Shown here: positions 1 through 10,799 of the stretch, piece by piece
How the letters are laid out: each line of letters starts with the position of its first letter
Position numbering within the stretch: the stretch's first letter is position 1
Origin: Rhipidocladum racemiflorum
Lineage: Eukaryota; Streptophyta; Magnoliopsida; Poales; Poaceae
Length of the DNA stretch: 64,000 nucleotides
Direction of reading: 5' to 3'
NCBI GenBank assembly: GCA_036346355.1
Contig: CM070580.1
Coordinates: 66,728,854 to 66,792,853, forward strand
Notes under the pieces: model-generated
Seen by the model: the letters and a program-made list of their open reading frames with translations, nothing else
The model's database searches: none
What the model was told of the DNA's origin: nothing
Program-made: the position numbers and the translations under genes

Positions 1-499
1 TCCTGCTGCTTCTTCCTTGTCGTCGGTAACCGCGACTTCGCCGTACGTAGCCCTTGGTTTTGGGATGGGCAGCTGCTGATCATTTACTCTCACAATTTTT
101 AATCAATATGCATGCGTGCAAGGTAGGCCTAAAGTGACCTTGCCCACCAAGGCGTGTCTTCACTCTTCCGTTCAGTCAACTATTCATATCAAGCATTAGT
201 AGTCACTTTGCAACCACGATGTAAAGCACAAGAAAAGCACTTGAGCCGAACTCACTATTCCTCAAACTCTTTGTCCGTTGGACGCACACTGAATTTGTTT
301 AAGATAATGTGCTTGTCATCTATTTATCACCGATACACGATTCCGATATTTTTCGAGAAGATCAGCTTCCCCGAAGAAGAAGTTGCCCTCGGACTACGAG
401 CGCACAATAATAAAGGCGACAAAGAAGTCGAAGAAGTCGCAGGCCAGTGCGGAGCAGTTGTAGCTTGACCAATTCATGGCAAAAGCTGGACTAACGCTC
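1..499. other. Unassigned sequence left of the copia gag remnant
   Basis: I see no confident gene here. Short open frames exist on both strands but none matches a family I recognise. The stretch is probably the decayed downstream part of the minus-strand copia-type element whose gag remnant lies immediately to the right, because nothing marks a boundary between them. This is inference from position only. Confidence 0.4.
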
Positions 500-972
500 A
501 GTCAAGTTTATGAATTTTTCCTTCGAAAAATTCTTCTTGAATTGTTTCATGCCATATCTTTTGCCTTTGAATTTCTGCATATCATTGCATTGTCACTTTC
601 CCTTTCTTTTATGGCGCCTCTTATGCCCATGGCTACTGCTAGCCCCTTGAGCATTAGCATGTGCTTCAGGCACTGCCATTGCCCCTGTAGTTCGAGTATT
701 ATGATTTTTCATAAGAATTTCATCATATTTCTCTGCTTGAAGCAGAGTATAAATCAACTCAGAGTACTTTGTATACATCTTTCGGCGATATTGGTGTTGA
801 AGTATGCGCATAAAAGGATGAAAAGTGCACAATATTTTTCTTTTAGTTCGGCATCACCAACTCTATGGTCATAAAATTTCATCTTGAAATTTATTTTATG
901 TATTGCTGAGTTATACGCTGCTACAGACTTGAAGTCCTAGAAACGTAAAAGTAACCATTCTTGTTGAGCTTC
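500..972 (-). pseudogene. gag: Ty1/copia-type gag (UBN2 family) remnant
   Basis: Read on the minus strand, this stretch carries hallmarks of the UBN2-type Gag of plant copia elements. There is a block with DFKSVAAYNSAIHKI near 915-940, then a QHQYRRKMYTKYSELI block and AEKYDEILMKNH near 690-780. A basic KGKRYGMKQFKKNFSK stretch lies near 500-575, where the nucleocapsid linker is expected. A stop interrupts the first block and a frame change lies near 830, so it is not functional. The gene is cut at 972 by insertion of element A3, and the missing N-terminal part would lie beyond the right edge of the window. It is the oldest layer visible. Confidence 0.72.
968..972. repeat. Putative left target site copy of element A3 (GCTTC)
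   Basis: The five bases before the TGTAACACC terminus of A3. The matching right copy lies outside the window, so this is predicted from the 5-bp duplications seen at the other elements. Confidence 0.45.
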
Positions 973-1560
973 TGTAACACCCCAATTTTTGCTTTTCTAA
1001 ATTTAAATTGAATTTGGCATTTTTATGAATTTTTGGAATTTTCTGGGATTTATTTAGATTTAATTTGAATTTATTCCCTTTTGAAATAATTAAAGAATTC
1101 AAAGTTTTAAATAAAATTTTGTTGGAAATATTTTATTTAAGTCCAAAATGTCTCAAAGTATTTTTCAGAATTTTTCTGATTAATTTGCTATTTTTCCCGA
1201 TTTATTTGAATTTCTAGGGATTAATTGAATGTTTAATCGCTGAAAAATCGGATCGGGTTGTACTGTTCATGCGACCGGACCGTCAGACTTGAGCCCGAGT
1301 CGGACTCGAACCCGACCCGAGCCGTGTTCGAACCGGACCCGAGTCCAACCCTAACCCTAGATCCGGGGCCCTTCGTTTCCGATCGGACGGGTGAGATCGA
1401 GCCGCGTCGCGCGCGCGTGTGGAGCGTTGGATCCGGGCCGGATGGACACACGTGATGCGGCCACGTCACCATCGTCTCCGAGCCCGACTCGTACACGAAC
1501 TGTGCCACCGCGTTTTCCGCCGCGTTCGTTAGGGTTCCGGATTAAGCGCGGAAGCCGAGG

Positions 1561-1570
1561 CTATTTAAGG
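1561..1570 (+). promoter_or_regulatory. TATA-like box of the A3 LTR promoter
   Basis: CTATTTAAGG lies after the conserved GAAGCCGAGG context. The same context and box occur in every family A LTR, at 15292, 24530, and on the minus strand at 4978, 13879 and 28233. It sits about 590 bp from the LTR start, so U3 is about 0.6 kb and most of the LTR is transcribed leader. Confidence 0.65.
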
Positions 1571-2157
1571 CGTGGGTCATCGTCCGAGGACCGCCGTTTC
1601 TTCGCGCACGTTTTGCCCTAGCTCTTCGTGCCCGAGCCACCGCCAGCACCTCGCATTCGCTCGCCGTAGTTGGTAGGGTTGCCACTGCGGTTCTTCGCCG
1701 TTTGCCGCCGCGTCAGCCGTCCTCCGCCGTCGTGGTGGCCAGATCCGGAATCCTCGAGGCGAGCCGCACCCGTAGAGACCATCCACCTCACCGGAGAAGC
1801 CAGCAAACGTTGTTCCCCATGTCATCTTCTTCCTCTCCGGTGACCAAGCCCCGCCGCGTCGCCATCAACGCCCTCGAGCTCGGACAGCCGTCCGATCCGG
1901 ATCGAACCGCCGCGGTGAGTCCACGTGCATCCTCAAACCCTAGAGCCCAGATGCGCTGTGGACCGTTAGATCCAGATCTAACGGTTTAGATCGCACCGCG
2001 TAGCCATAACCGTGATGACCTAGGTTAGATTCTAACCGTTGGATCTAGATCCAACGCTTGGGAGTGAGCCACGTAGAACCACGTTGCACCGTGCTAGATC
2101 CGTTCTCAGCCGTTAGATCTAGATCGTACGGTTAGGGTTAGCTGTGCGGTAGCGTTA

Positions 2158-2162
2158 GATGC
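2158..2162. repeat. Target site duplication of A1, left copy (GATGC)
   Basis: It matches GATGC at 14492-14496 directly beyond the other end of A1, which shows that 2163-14491 is one insertion. Confidence 0.93.
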
Positions 2163-3647
2163 TGTCGGGACCCCGAATTTGCAAATCCGGACCCTCTGTG
2201 TATTCAGCACTAGTCCAGGAACGCGCTAGTGCACACAGTCTTAACATCGGTAAATATCACAATCATACCATTCGATATTATCAAAGTACTTTATTTAAAT
2301 AACCAAACTGGTTACTCAACCTTATGGTCAAGTTACAAATGTATGCCTCTCGAGGCGAAACTTATTCAGAGAAAAATAATAGCAGCGAAAAATCAAATAG
2401 CTTCGTGGCGCCATCCAGTATACCACAGGCAACTGACTGGGCTCGCATCCCTAAGTAGACGGATCTTCTTGGAGTTCCTCCTCCAAAGCTGGTGTAGTCT
2501 CCTCTTCAACTGGTGTTGTGTTGAGGCAAGGGTGAGTACTTGGTACTCAGCAAGTCATGCACAGAATGCAAGCTAATATACTATATGCATGGCTTGGTAC
2601 AAAGGAATAGCTTAAGGTATATTTGCGATGCTTGACTTTTGACAAGTAATATAAGTAGATTCGAAAGCAGTAGAAATAAGTAAAGCGTAAATAACTTTTC
2701 AAGAAGTTTAATAAACATTTTTCCCCATCCTAAACCACATTACCATCATCTTTATTCTTAAACCAAACCAACCTTTCAAATCCAAGTTATTTTCGTAAAG
2801 TCTAACCCTTGATTTGTAATTCCCGAGCATTGTCGATCATCAGTGGACTCGGCTATTTAAATAGATTCTAAACTCTGCAGAGGTTATGCACTTTACCCAC
2901 AAGATACAGTCAAACACCACAAAGGCGAGTTCCCGTAACAAAGCCTTTCGGAAGCCTCAAACAACACAGGTGGTCCTCTCCGGTTCGTGCTCTACACCAT
3001 CCCTTCCCTTAGCCAAGGCGAAGTATGGGACCAACACACCGTTAGATGGGTATCGGCCACGACCACGATACGCTCCCCGCACAATCACACAAACGGTGTA
3101 ATTGACACCCTGAGGCTCCACAAGTGAGTCCTTAGCGACTTAGTCAACTAGGGCTGTCCCATTCCACCATGTGGTTGCAAGTATGACCCGGTTCAAAGGC
3201 TTGCAAGGTTAAGTCCTTAGAGTGACCAGGGCAAGACTACGAAAAACCAAATCAACATCCCCAATGCCACAACTGGCCCACTGATTACTCTTGCCACATG
3301 CCCCTGGCCGAAATCGTTTATCAAACCCAGTTGATTACCATGCACCACGTGCCATCAACATCACATGATACTTTTCCAAAACAGGTTCAATATATCATTA
3401 AGTCAATATTAACATTTGATTGTCCAAAACCATGTCATGAGCACGTAAGCGTGGTCTAAGCGGTATACTACAACGGTCTAAACCCATGTTGGCAATTTAA
3501 TAATGTCCAACTAGTAAACCACAACTAGGGTGACAAAGGGTCATGGCACATACTTAAGTAATCAAGGTGTCATACAAAGACAAATTGGTACTTATCTAAC
3601 CCCAGGTTTAAACAAAGTATTTTCTAATTGAACTAGCATGCAATAGT

Positions 3648-3875
3648 TTAAATCAAAATAGATTTAGAAATAGGATCAACATGGTCAAAGCACAACTTGC
3701 CTTCAAAAAGTACTTGCTCTTGGTCTTGAGTTGGATCCTGAGTCAATACTTCTCCTTGAATCCTTCCAGGCACTTCAACGTCTACTCGTAAAGCGTGCAA
3801 ATAGCAAATACGCAAATAAACAATAGGCAAAAACATCCCAAAACTCCAAATAAAATCCATAAACAGAGAGAACAT
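3648..3875 (-). CDS. Conserved short acidic LTR ORF, A1 3' copy
   Basis: The 75-codon frame shares the segment beginning LHALRVDVEVP with the other family A LTR copies. Here the middle reads PGRIQGEV where the other copies have PEGFEGEV, caused by two small changes next to CGG/CAG-type sites. The frame-conserved part starts at the YLHALRV segment; the upstream hydrophobic part is in a different frame in the plus-strand A2 copy. No function is known, and translation is unproven. Confidence 0.4.
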   Translation of the reverse strand: MFSLFMDFIWSFGMFLPIVYLRICYLHALRVDVEVPGRIQGEVLTQDPTQDQEQVLFEGKLCFDHVDPISKSILI

Positions 3876-4977
3876 AATTTTCTGGATTTTTAGAAGCTGA
3901 ATAAATCAAATTCGGAGTTAAAACGCACAAGTTATGATTTATTAAAGTTTAAATAATCAATTAAATAATATTACAGAGAAAAACTTTAGTCCAAAAATTA
4001 AATAAAATTCATATTTGGGTAGATCTGAATTTTATACAAATTTAGAAATTTGAATCACTCAAATCGGAGTTGAAACGCATAAAAGTTATAAGCGTTTGAA
4101 GTTTGAAACAAAATCAAATCATTATTCGAATTAATAAATCATTTTCTTTTCGGAAACTAATTATTACGTCGGCATGGACACGTGTCAGCTCTGATTGGCT
4201 GGTGGCGTCAGCCGGTCCATGGACTTGGTCCATGCTTGGCTCGGGTCTCACAGTGGACGGTCCACGACTCCACGTGAGGCCCGACATGTGGGACCACTCG
4301 GATAGCGTCATTCTTGGCGTCGGCGAGGACTCGGCCCGCAGTCGGCAGGTGGGACCCACTGTGGCGTCATGGGTGACGTCAGCGCTTGGCTGGGTTAGCC
4401 ACTGACATGCGGCCCTCTGACACGCGGGCCCCGCGTGTCAGCGTCCTACACTGCGCACGCTGCGGGGCCGCGGCCGACCGCGTCGGTCCAACTTCCAAGA
4501 CGCGTGGCACAATCTCGGCCGTTGATTCGAAAATCAACGGCCCGGTTAGATCGGGTGGCGACGCTCGGGGTGAACGTGGCCAATCTGGACCGTTGGATCT
4601 AGATCCAACGGTGGGATTAGATCCGAGGATCTAGGCGTGATCTCACCGTGGCGGTCGGATCTGGATCGGACGGTTGTCCGAGCTCGCGAGGTTGATGTCG
4701 GCAGCGGCGTTGGCTTGACCGGAGACGAGGCGGCGACCTCCGTGCGGCGTTTCCGTGCAACTCGGCGTGAAGGCCGGCACTCCCGGTAGCGGCGACTGCA
4801 GCGATCTCGATTCTGGTTTGGTGTCGTCGGAAGACGGCGGACGGCGAGGATCAACGAAGAAGCGGCGGAAGACCTCCTCTACTCCGGCGAGCAATAAGCG
4901 GGCGGCGCGGCGGCTCAGGCGAGGTGAGAAGGGGGCTCGGAGTGCCAGGCGGTTGTGCGCTTCCCGATGGCGGCGGC

Positions 4978-4986
4978 GTATTTAAA
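4978..4986 (-). promoter_or_regulatory. TATA-like box, A1 3' LTR
   Basis: CTTTAAATA on the minus strand, preceded by the conserved AGCCGAGGCC context seen upstream of the box in other family A LTRs. Confidence 0.55.
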
Positions 4987-5602
4987 GGGCCTCGGCTCCG
5001 TGTAGAGCGTTGAAACCGAGGTTGACACTGACGGCGGCGGAGGACTCGGCTCGGATCCGGCGAGGCAGCAAAATCGCGGCCGTCCGCGTGGCGCGATCAA
5101 CGGCCACGATGGCTTGGCGCTGAACGGGTCGGTCGGACACGGCTCGGGTCGAAGTCGATCGATCATGGCCGTTGGATCTCGATCCGAAGCGGTCCACGTG
5201 GGTTAAGGTTCAACGTGGATTCGGTCAAGTCGGTGGCTCGGGTCGGACTCGAGTCCGACTCGGGTTACGACTTCGATCGGAGGAATAGTACTTGACCGAG
5301 TTGAATTTCCAGCGATTTAATATTTAAAATAATTCCCAGAATTCATTTAATTCATTAAAAATAGCAAAAGACTCGAGAAAAATTCGGAAAAATTCTGGAA
5401 AATACTTTGGAACATTTTGGACTCAAATAAAATATTTCCAACAAAATTTTATTTGCAAAATTAAATTCTTTAATTATTTCAAAATGGAATAAATTCAAAT
5501 AAATTCCAAATAAATCCAAATAAATTCCAGAAAATTCCAAAAATTCACCAAAGTGCCAAATCACACATGAATTCAAGAAAAGCAAAATTTTGGGGTGTTA
5601 CA

Positions 5603-5619
5603 AACCTCCCCCCCTTAAT
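5603..5619 (-). other. A1 polypurine tract
   Basis: Immediately inside the 3' LTR, the minus strand reads ATTAAGGGGGGGGAGGTT, the expected primer for plus-strand DNA synthesis. Confidence 0.85.
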
Positions 5620-5620
5620 A

Positions 5621-5640
5621 GAATCTCGTCCCCGAGATTC
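5621..5640 (-). other. Perfect 8-bp hairpin next to the A1 purine tract
   Basis: GAATCTCG and CGAGATTC arms separated by four bases. The same hairpin lies at the same place in A2, A3 and both B internal regions. Confidence 0.7.
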
Positions 5641-6129
5641 AGGGCTTACTAAAGGAATAGGTTTGGAAACTCTTTCTTCAAATCCTCTTAGCTCCCAAGT
5701 AAACCGCTTTCTTCATGGTTGCTCCACTGAACTCTACGGAAACGGGTTGACTTGTTTCTAGTTTCTCGATCCATTGTGTCTAGAATCCTCACGGGATGCT
5801 CCTTATAGGTCAAATCCTCTTGCAACTCAATTGACTGCAGCGGTGTGCATTTCCTCGGGAACTTCGGAGACACTTCTTTAATCGGACACATGGAATACGT
5901 CATGCACTTCTGCCAACAGCTGCGGCAACTCCAGCTAATAAGCAACCGCCTCTGCGGCTCAAAATCTTAAATGGTCCAACATAGCAGGTGCAAGTTTCCC
6001 TTTGGCATGGAACCTCTTAACTCCCTGAGAGGCGTAACTCGAGGTATACAAAGTCTTACGGTTCAAAACTCAAGTCTCGACGATTTATTGTCAAGATAAC
6101 TCTTTTGTCGTGATTGGGCTATCTTCAAC
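5641..6129 (-). pseudogene. pol: A1 integrase C-terminus and chromodomain, frameshifted
   Basis: The minus strand carries the chromodomain block YKEHPVRILDTMDRETRNKS followed by RVQWSNHEES, near 5690-5860. Intact copies (A2, B) continue into EATWE and an acidic helix, but here the frame is lost near 5690. Upstream, fragments of the conserved HVSQLKK region are shifted between frames. Chromodomains of this group read heterochromatin marks and help direct integration. Not functional here. Confidence 0.75.
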
Positions 6130-7150
6130 CTTTTCCTAATCATGGCGACCGTTCTTCAGCCTCTTGAAGAATATCAGGCCCAAAGACACGGCGCTCGCCG
6201 GTCTCATTCCAATTCAATGGCGTCCGACAGGGTCGACCATACAGTGCCTCAAAAGGTGACATCTGTAAACTAGCTTGATAACTATTGTTGTAACTAAACT
6301 CGGCATACGGTAAACTCTTATCCCAAGAAGTAGCATAAGCTAATGCACAAGCTCTTAGCATATCCTCCAGAATCTGGTTGACTCTTTCGGTCTGTCCGTC
6401 CGTCTGTGGATGATAAGTCATCTTGAAGTTCAAGCGGGTTCCCATGGCTTCATGCAACTTATTCCGTAACCTTGAGGTAAATTGGGTACCTCTGTCCGAT
6501 ACAATCCTCTTTGGCACTCCGTGCAAACAGACAATCTGATCATGTATAATGCGCTAATTTATCTCCGAGTAAGTGGTCTTCACGGGGATAAAATGGGCTA
6601 CTTTAGTCAAGCGATCCACTATAACCCATATGGAGTCATAACCTCCTTGAGTCTTGACAAACCGTAATGAAATCCATTACGATTTCCTCCCACTTCCACT
6701 CGGGTATTTTCAGCGGTTGTAGCAATCCTGCTGGTCTCGATGCATTGCCTTGACTCTCGGCATACGTCGCACAATGCAACATGCTCGGCAACTTCACGTT
6801 TCATACTCGGCCACGAGAATCTCTCCTTGAGATCTTGATACATCTTGGCGCTTCAGTGATGAATCAGTACTTAGAGTCATGGGCTTCTTCCAGAATCAGT
6901 TGCTTTAACTCCTTTTTGTTAGGCACACAAATACGATCCTTCATCCACAACGTGCCTTGCTCATCCAACTTGAAGTCCTCGCCTTGCCTTCCTCCTTGAT
7001 GGACTTAATCCTGCGGATCTTGTCATCATCCTACTCCTTCTCGGATCGATCCTCTAGGGTAGGCTTTACTTCTAATGCGGCCAAGAATCCGCTAGGTACT
7101 ACCTCAATCTTCATTTTCCGAAAATCCTCACATAACTCGTCGACTTGTGG
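6130..7150 (-). pseudogene. pol: A1 integrase, fragmented
   Basis: The zinc-binding segment with HVALCDVC is near 6760-6790 and the core is at 6140-6526. The core keeps IVSDRGTQFTSR (second catalytic Asp) and HPQTDGQTERVNQ (catalytic Glu), then ASLQMSPFEALYG. The part with the first Asp, near 6660-6680, is frame-shifted. At least two frame changes separate the blocks, several at CAG/CTG sites when compared with A2 and A3. Confidence 0.8.
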
Positions 7151-7578
7151 CTAGCAACGTACTCACGGTATGGCTTTTCCGACTCAGGGCATCGGCTACT
7201 ACGTTGGCCTTCAGGGATGGTAATGGATTCCAACATTATAGTCCTTGATCAACTCTAACCATCTCCTACGCCTCATATTCGAGATCCGACTGGTGAATAT
7301 GTACTTAAGGCTCTTATGATCCGTATACACTTCACATCTGCTTTCCAATCGAGATAGTGACGCCATATCTTCAAGGCATGCACTACGGCAGGCTAACTCT
7401 AGGTCATGTGTCGGGTAATTCTCCTCATGCGGCCTCAATCGCCTTGATGCATAAGCAACAACCTTTCCGCTCTGCATCAACACACATCCAAGTCATTGGC
7501 GCGATCGTCACAATAAATATCGAAGCTTTGAGCAACATCCAGGTAGAACTAACACCGGTCTTGGCGTCAATCGCTTCT
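7151..7578 (-). pseudogene. pol: A1 RNase H, fragmented
   Basis: An open block at 7211-7483 contains VVAYASRRLRPHEENYPTHD and EVYTDHKSLKYIF, the conserved RNase H region of Ty3/gypsy pol. It ends with RRWLELIKDYNVGIHYHP, the link to integrase. The LAAVVHALKIWRH stretch of intact copies is garbled here, and the upstream YCDAS segment falls in another frame. Confidence 0.8.
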
Positions 7579-8504
7579 TCAGCTCCTGAAATCCTTTCTC
7601 ACATTAGGCGTCCATGCAAACTTCTTTTCCTTCTTCAGTGATTGCGTAAGAGGTTTCGCAATTGTCGAAAAGCCTTCGATGAAACGGCGGTAGTATCCTG
7701 CCATTTTAAGGAAACTCAGAATCTGGTCACGATCTTGGTGCTCCCAATGTAACACGCCTTCTACTTTGCTTGGATCTACTGGCGACTCCTTCATGCGGTC
7801 ATTACATGTCCAAGAAACTCCACCTTGTCCTTCCAAAAATCACACTTGCTGAACTTGGCGAAAAGTTGCTGTTCCCTCAGCTTTTCCAAAACTCGCCTTA
7901 AGTGTTCGGCATGTTCACTCTCTGTCTTGGAGTAGATTAGGATATCGTCTATGAACACGATGACAAACTTGTCCAAATATTCCATGAACACCTTATTCAT
8001 CATATTCATGAAATATGCTGGCGCATTTGTCAGACCGAAAGACATAACTGTAAACTCGTAATGTCCATATCTTGACGAGAATGCAGTCTTCGGAATATCT
8101 TCTGATCGGATCTTCAACTGATGGTATCCCGATCTCAGATCAATCTTGGAGAAAACTCCGGCTCCTCTTAACTGATCAAACAAATCATCAATCCGGGGTA
8201 GCGGATACTTATTCTTCACGGTGACTTCATTGAGTGCACGGTAGTCAATGCACATCCTGAAACTCCCGTCCTTCTTCTTGACAAATAAAACTGGTGCTCC
8301 CCACGGCGACGAACTTGGTCTGATAAATCCTTTCTCCATTAACTCTTCTAGCTGTTTCTTCATTTCTACCAACTCCTCGGTGGACATCCGATAGGGTCTC
8401 TTTGCTATCGGTCTTTGTGCATTACAAGCTCTATTACAAATTCTATGTCCCTGTCTGCAGCGGCATACCGGAGTAGATCCTCGGGAAAAACATCGGGTAC
8501 TCAT
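7579..8504 (-). pseudogene. pol: A1 reverse transcriptase, mostly open
   Basis: A 237-codon open frame (7791-8504) contains KRPYRMSTEELVEMKKQLEE, then FIRPSSSPWGAPVLFVKKKD, PLPRIDDLFDQL, IDLRSGYHQLKI, MSFGLTNAPAYF and the catalytic box VFIDDILIYSK. The thumb and connection continue in another frame at 7579-7836 (AGYYRRFIEGFSTIAKPLTQ), so one frameshift lies near 7790-7800. N-terminal residues before AKRPYRM are scrambled relative to A3. Confidence 0.88.
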
Positions 8505-8566
8505 TCACTCTTGAGACATCCTCTATGCTGATTGCCTTGAGTGCATTAACCATCAACCGCCCATCT

Positions 8567-9044
8567 CTAAGCTGCGGTGGCTAGAAATTCCACTTTCTTC
8601 CCACACGGGCTCTCAATCGAGATAGTCCTTCGTCCACAATCCAATACGACCTTGTGCTTGGATAACCAATCCATTCCCAATATAACGTCTAGGTGCAGGT
8701 CTCCAAAATTATAAGGTTTGCTAGGAACTCTATTCCATCTATTAGTATTCTCACCCCGGAACATCCTACTTTCGTTCGGAGTTCGGAACCAGGGGTTTGA
8801 ACTAAAAGCATGCACTTAAGCCTTGCAATCCTCAAATCGCTCGCGAAACAAACGAATGCGAAGCTCTAGAGTCAAACAAAACTGTTGCAGGTACTGAGTT
8901 AACAAGTAACTTACCCAGTACGACGTCCGTAGCATTCTGCAGTGCATCTGCGGTGACATGGTTGACTCGGCCTCTCACCACGATGCAGGGTGTGGCTCGT
9001 GTCTTTGGCGTCCTAGCTGGGGTGGTTCCTAGATTGAAGCGAAC
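8567..9044 (-). pseudogene. pro: A1 protease, frameshifted, active site altered
   Basis: The active-site loop reads VLFDSRASHSF near 8850-8885, where A2 and family B have DSGAS. The Gly after the catalytic Asp-Ser is replaced by Arg. The C-terminal flap region, LDVILGMDWLSKHKVVLDCG, is in a second frame (8567-8815). The protein would not be made intact. Confidence 0.78.
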
Positions 9045-10051
9045 TGGGTCACTCCTGCTGTCTTCTTTGGACAAGCTGTTGGCAAAGTGTCTCGGCTCAC
9101 AGTTCTTGATTGTAGCTTGGCGTCTCACTTGTTCCTTCTTGCACAGGGGTAGCGTTTCTAGCGGGGCTGGTGCAGTAGTTACGATTGGCAGGTCTTGGTG
9201 CTGAGGATGGTGTCCTTATTGCATTCGTGGTTGGAATCAAGAATTGATTCGGTGCAACTCTCAGCGCTATTGCGTTCCTGGCGTGATCCTTGCTTTGTTG
9301 CATCCTGCGCTTCTCGTTCTCATCCGGTTCCTTGCGCTTGTCCTCAAGAATAAGCGCCTTATTCACCAACTCTTGGAAATCTGGAAAGGTGTGGGTGATC
9401 AACCCTACTTGCAATCTGAGTTAAGTCCCTTCATAAAACGAGGTATGCGGATTTATCCGTCGCTACATCCTCAGTGCGTAGCGTGCTAGCTGTGTGAACT
9501 TGTTCGGGTAGTCGGCCACCGGTGATTACCTTGCTTGATGCTCTGAACTCCTCCTTCTTAAGGTCCATGATTCCTTCAGGCACGTGATACTGTCGGAATG
9601 CAGTGTGAACTCTTCCCAAGTGATATCTTGGGGTTCTCTGCGTGTACGAAGTTCTCCCACCATTCGTGGCGGTTCCTTCCAGCTGATGAGAAGCGTAGAG
9701 TACCTTCTCATTTCCTATGCATTGGGCGATATGTAGCTTCCTCTCAATTGATCTTAACCAATCATCGGCCTCCAATGGATTGGCATTCCCAGAGAAAGTG
9801 GGTGGGTGAGTTCTCATGAACTCTGACAGCCTTGTATTCTGGCGTTGTCCATGATTAACTTGATTAGCAGTGGCTTGAGCAGTGACGTGCTGCATTTGTT
9901 GCATCATTGCATGCATCAACTGAGTCTGAGCAGCAAGAAATGCTCCAAAATTCTGCACATCCAGTGGCGGTGCTGGTGCTCCATCATTGGGGTTTTCTGC
10001 TGGGCGAGAACCACTCCCATTGCTTCCAAAGTTTCCACGGGTATTCACCAT
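9045..10051 (-). pseudogene. gag: A1 gag with degraded zinc knuckle
   Basis: The start is ATG at 10051, in the MVNTRGN context shared with A2 and A3. The capsid part has LSEFMRTHPPTFSGNANPLE, ADDWLRSIERKLHIAQC and QYHVPEGIMDLKKEEFRA. It is broken into at least three frames (9431-10051, 9526-9711, 9097-9414). The CCHC knuckle seen in A2 as CYNCNEPGHFANSC reads NCEPRHFANS here, so zinc ligands are lost. Confidence 0.83.
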
Positions 10052-10263
10052 CTGTCGATTTGCTCTATGTTTAGAGATGAGAGGGAAACAAGAATAGACA
10101 AGTAATATGGAACTTATGCGGGGCGAAAGGGGTAACTTTAAGGTCCAACTTTATTATTAATAACTTGGTATGGCTGCTTACAATGCCTAAGGGCCTTGCA
10201 ACACATACTGCACACTCAGCAAGCAATGAAAATCCAAATCGAACTAACACTGGAGTCTAACGC

Positions 10264-10602
10264 CTACAGGGTGACTCTTTCTTCTATGACGCGACTCGGC
10301 GTAGGAGTCTCACTATAGAACCTATGCTCACTCATCGAGAAAACCTCCACGGCACAGTGCAGGTGCTGTGGCATAGGCGTAACGACGCCATGTCCAAAGA
10401 ATCTGTGTCCTCTATGGTAGTCGAAGAAGCAAGGTGTCCTCATCGAGATCCGACTCCTCTGGATCGGCTCGTGTAGCTCAATCTTGGCTCTGGAGTGCAG
10501 TCCGTACAAAGTCATCTCCAACTCGTCAATCCTTCGTAGAAGGTGTGCCACATACTCTTGAGCTTCCCGCCATCTGTCACAAGAGTGCTTTACGTAAGAA
10601 CT
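10264..10602 (-). pseudogene. A1 ORF0 remnant with ~460-bp deletion
   Basis: Only the C-terminal third of ORF0 remains: the coiled-coil part RWREAQEYVAHLLRRIDELE and a garbled acidic tail ending SMSEHRFYSET. The sequence jumps from the bases around the ORF0 start codon straight to the RWREAQEY segment. In A2 both places carry ACAGATGG (18441-18448 and 18903-18910), so the deletion fits recombination or slippage between these direct repeats. The retained ATG is out of frame with the remaining ORF0. Confidence 0.8.
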
Positions 10603-10607
10603 CGGAA

Positions 10608-10623
10608 TTTTTTTTTTTTTTTT
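10608..10623. repeat. T homopolymer (16 bases)
   Basis: A run of T in the leader of A1, replacing the short T-rich stretch found at the same place in A2 near 18400-18415. Length may be unreliable. Confidence 0.8.
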
Positions 10624-10786
10624 AAATTGTGACAAGGTAAGGGAAAATTTCAGCAAGAGACAAGAAAAGAGAGAAGGGGATAAGTCGAGATGTCATTTCT
10701 TGTCTTCACAAATTTTTAGCTTTAGAAAATAGGTTTTATCCTCACTACGACCATTCTAGCTTAGGGTTGAGCCTACAGTCAAGTAT

Positions 10787-10799
10787 GGCTCTGATACCA
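10787..10799 (-). other. A1 primer binding site (initiator Met tRNA)
   Basis: The minus strand reads TGGTATCAGAGCC four bases inside the 5' LTR end. This is complementary to the 3' end of plant initiator Met tRNA, the usual primer of this group. Confidence 0.9.

Larger units (their letters stand above)
973..2162 (+). repeat. A3 5' LTR, piece 1 (U3, TATA and start of leader)
   Basis: It begins TGTAACACCCC and has an AT-rich stretch to about 1245, then a GC-rich stretch with a TATA-like box at 1561 and a CT-rich leader. Towards its end it holds several inverted repeats of the type CGTTGGATC/GATCCAACG, for example 1962-1985 and 2037-2056. It is interrupted at 2163 by A1. No protein-coding gene is supported here. 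Confidence 0.9.
2163..5602 (-). repeat. A1 3' LTR
   Basis: A 3440-bp LTR running on the plus strand from TGTCGGGACC to GGGTGTTACA. It holds the LTR ORF (3648-3875), a TATA-like box near 4978-4986 (minus), and perfect inverted repeats such as 4589-4612. The outer 300 bp next to the internal region are AT-rich. Confidence 0.93.

Noticed and set aside
10787..10799. tRNA gene suggested by the Met-tRNA-like sequence
   Set aside because: Only 13 bases complementary to the tRNA 3' end; a primer site, not a gene. Same for the other four sites.
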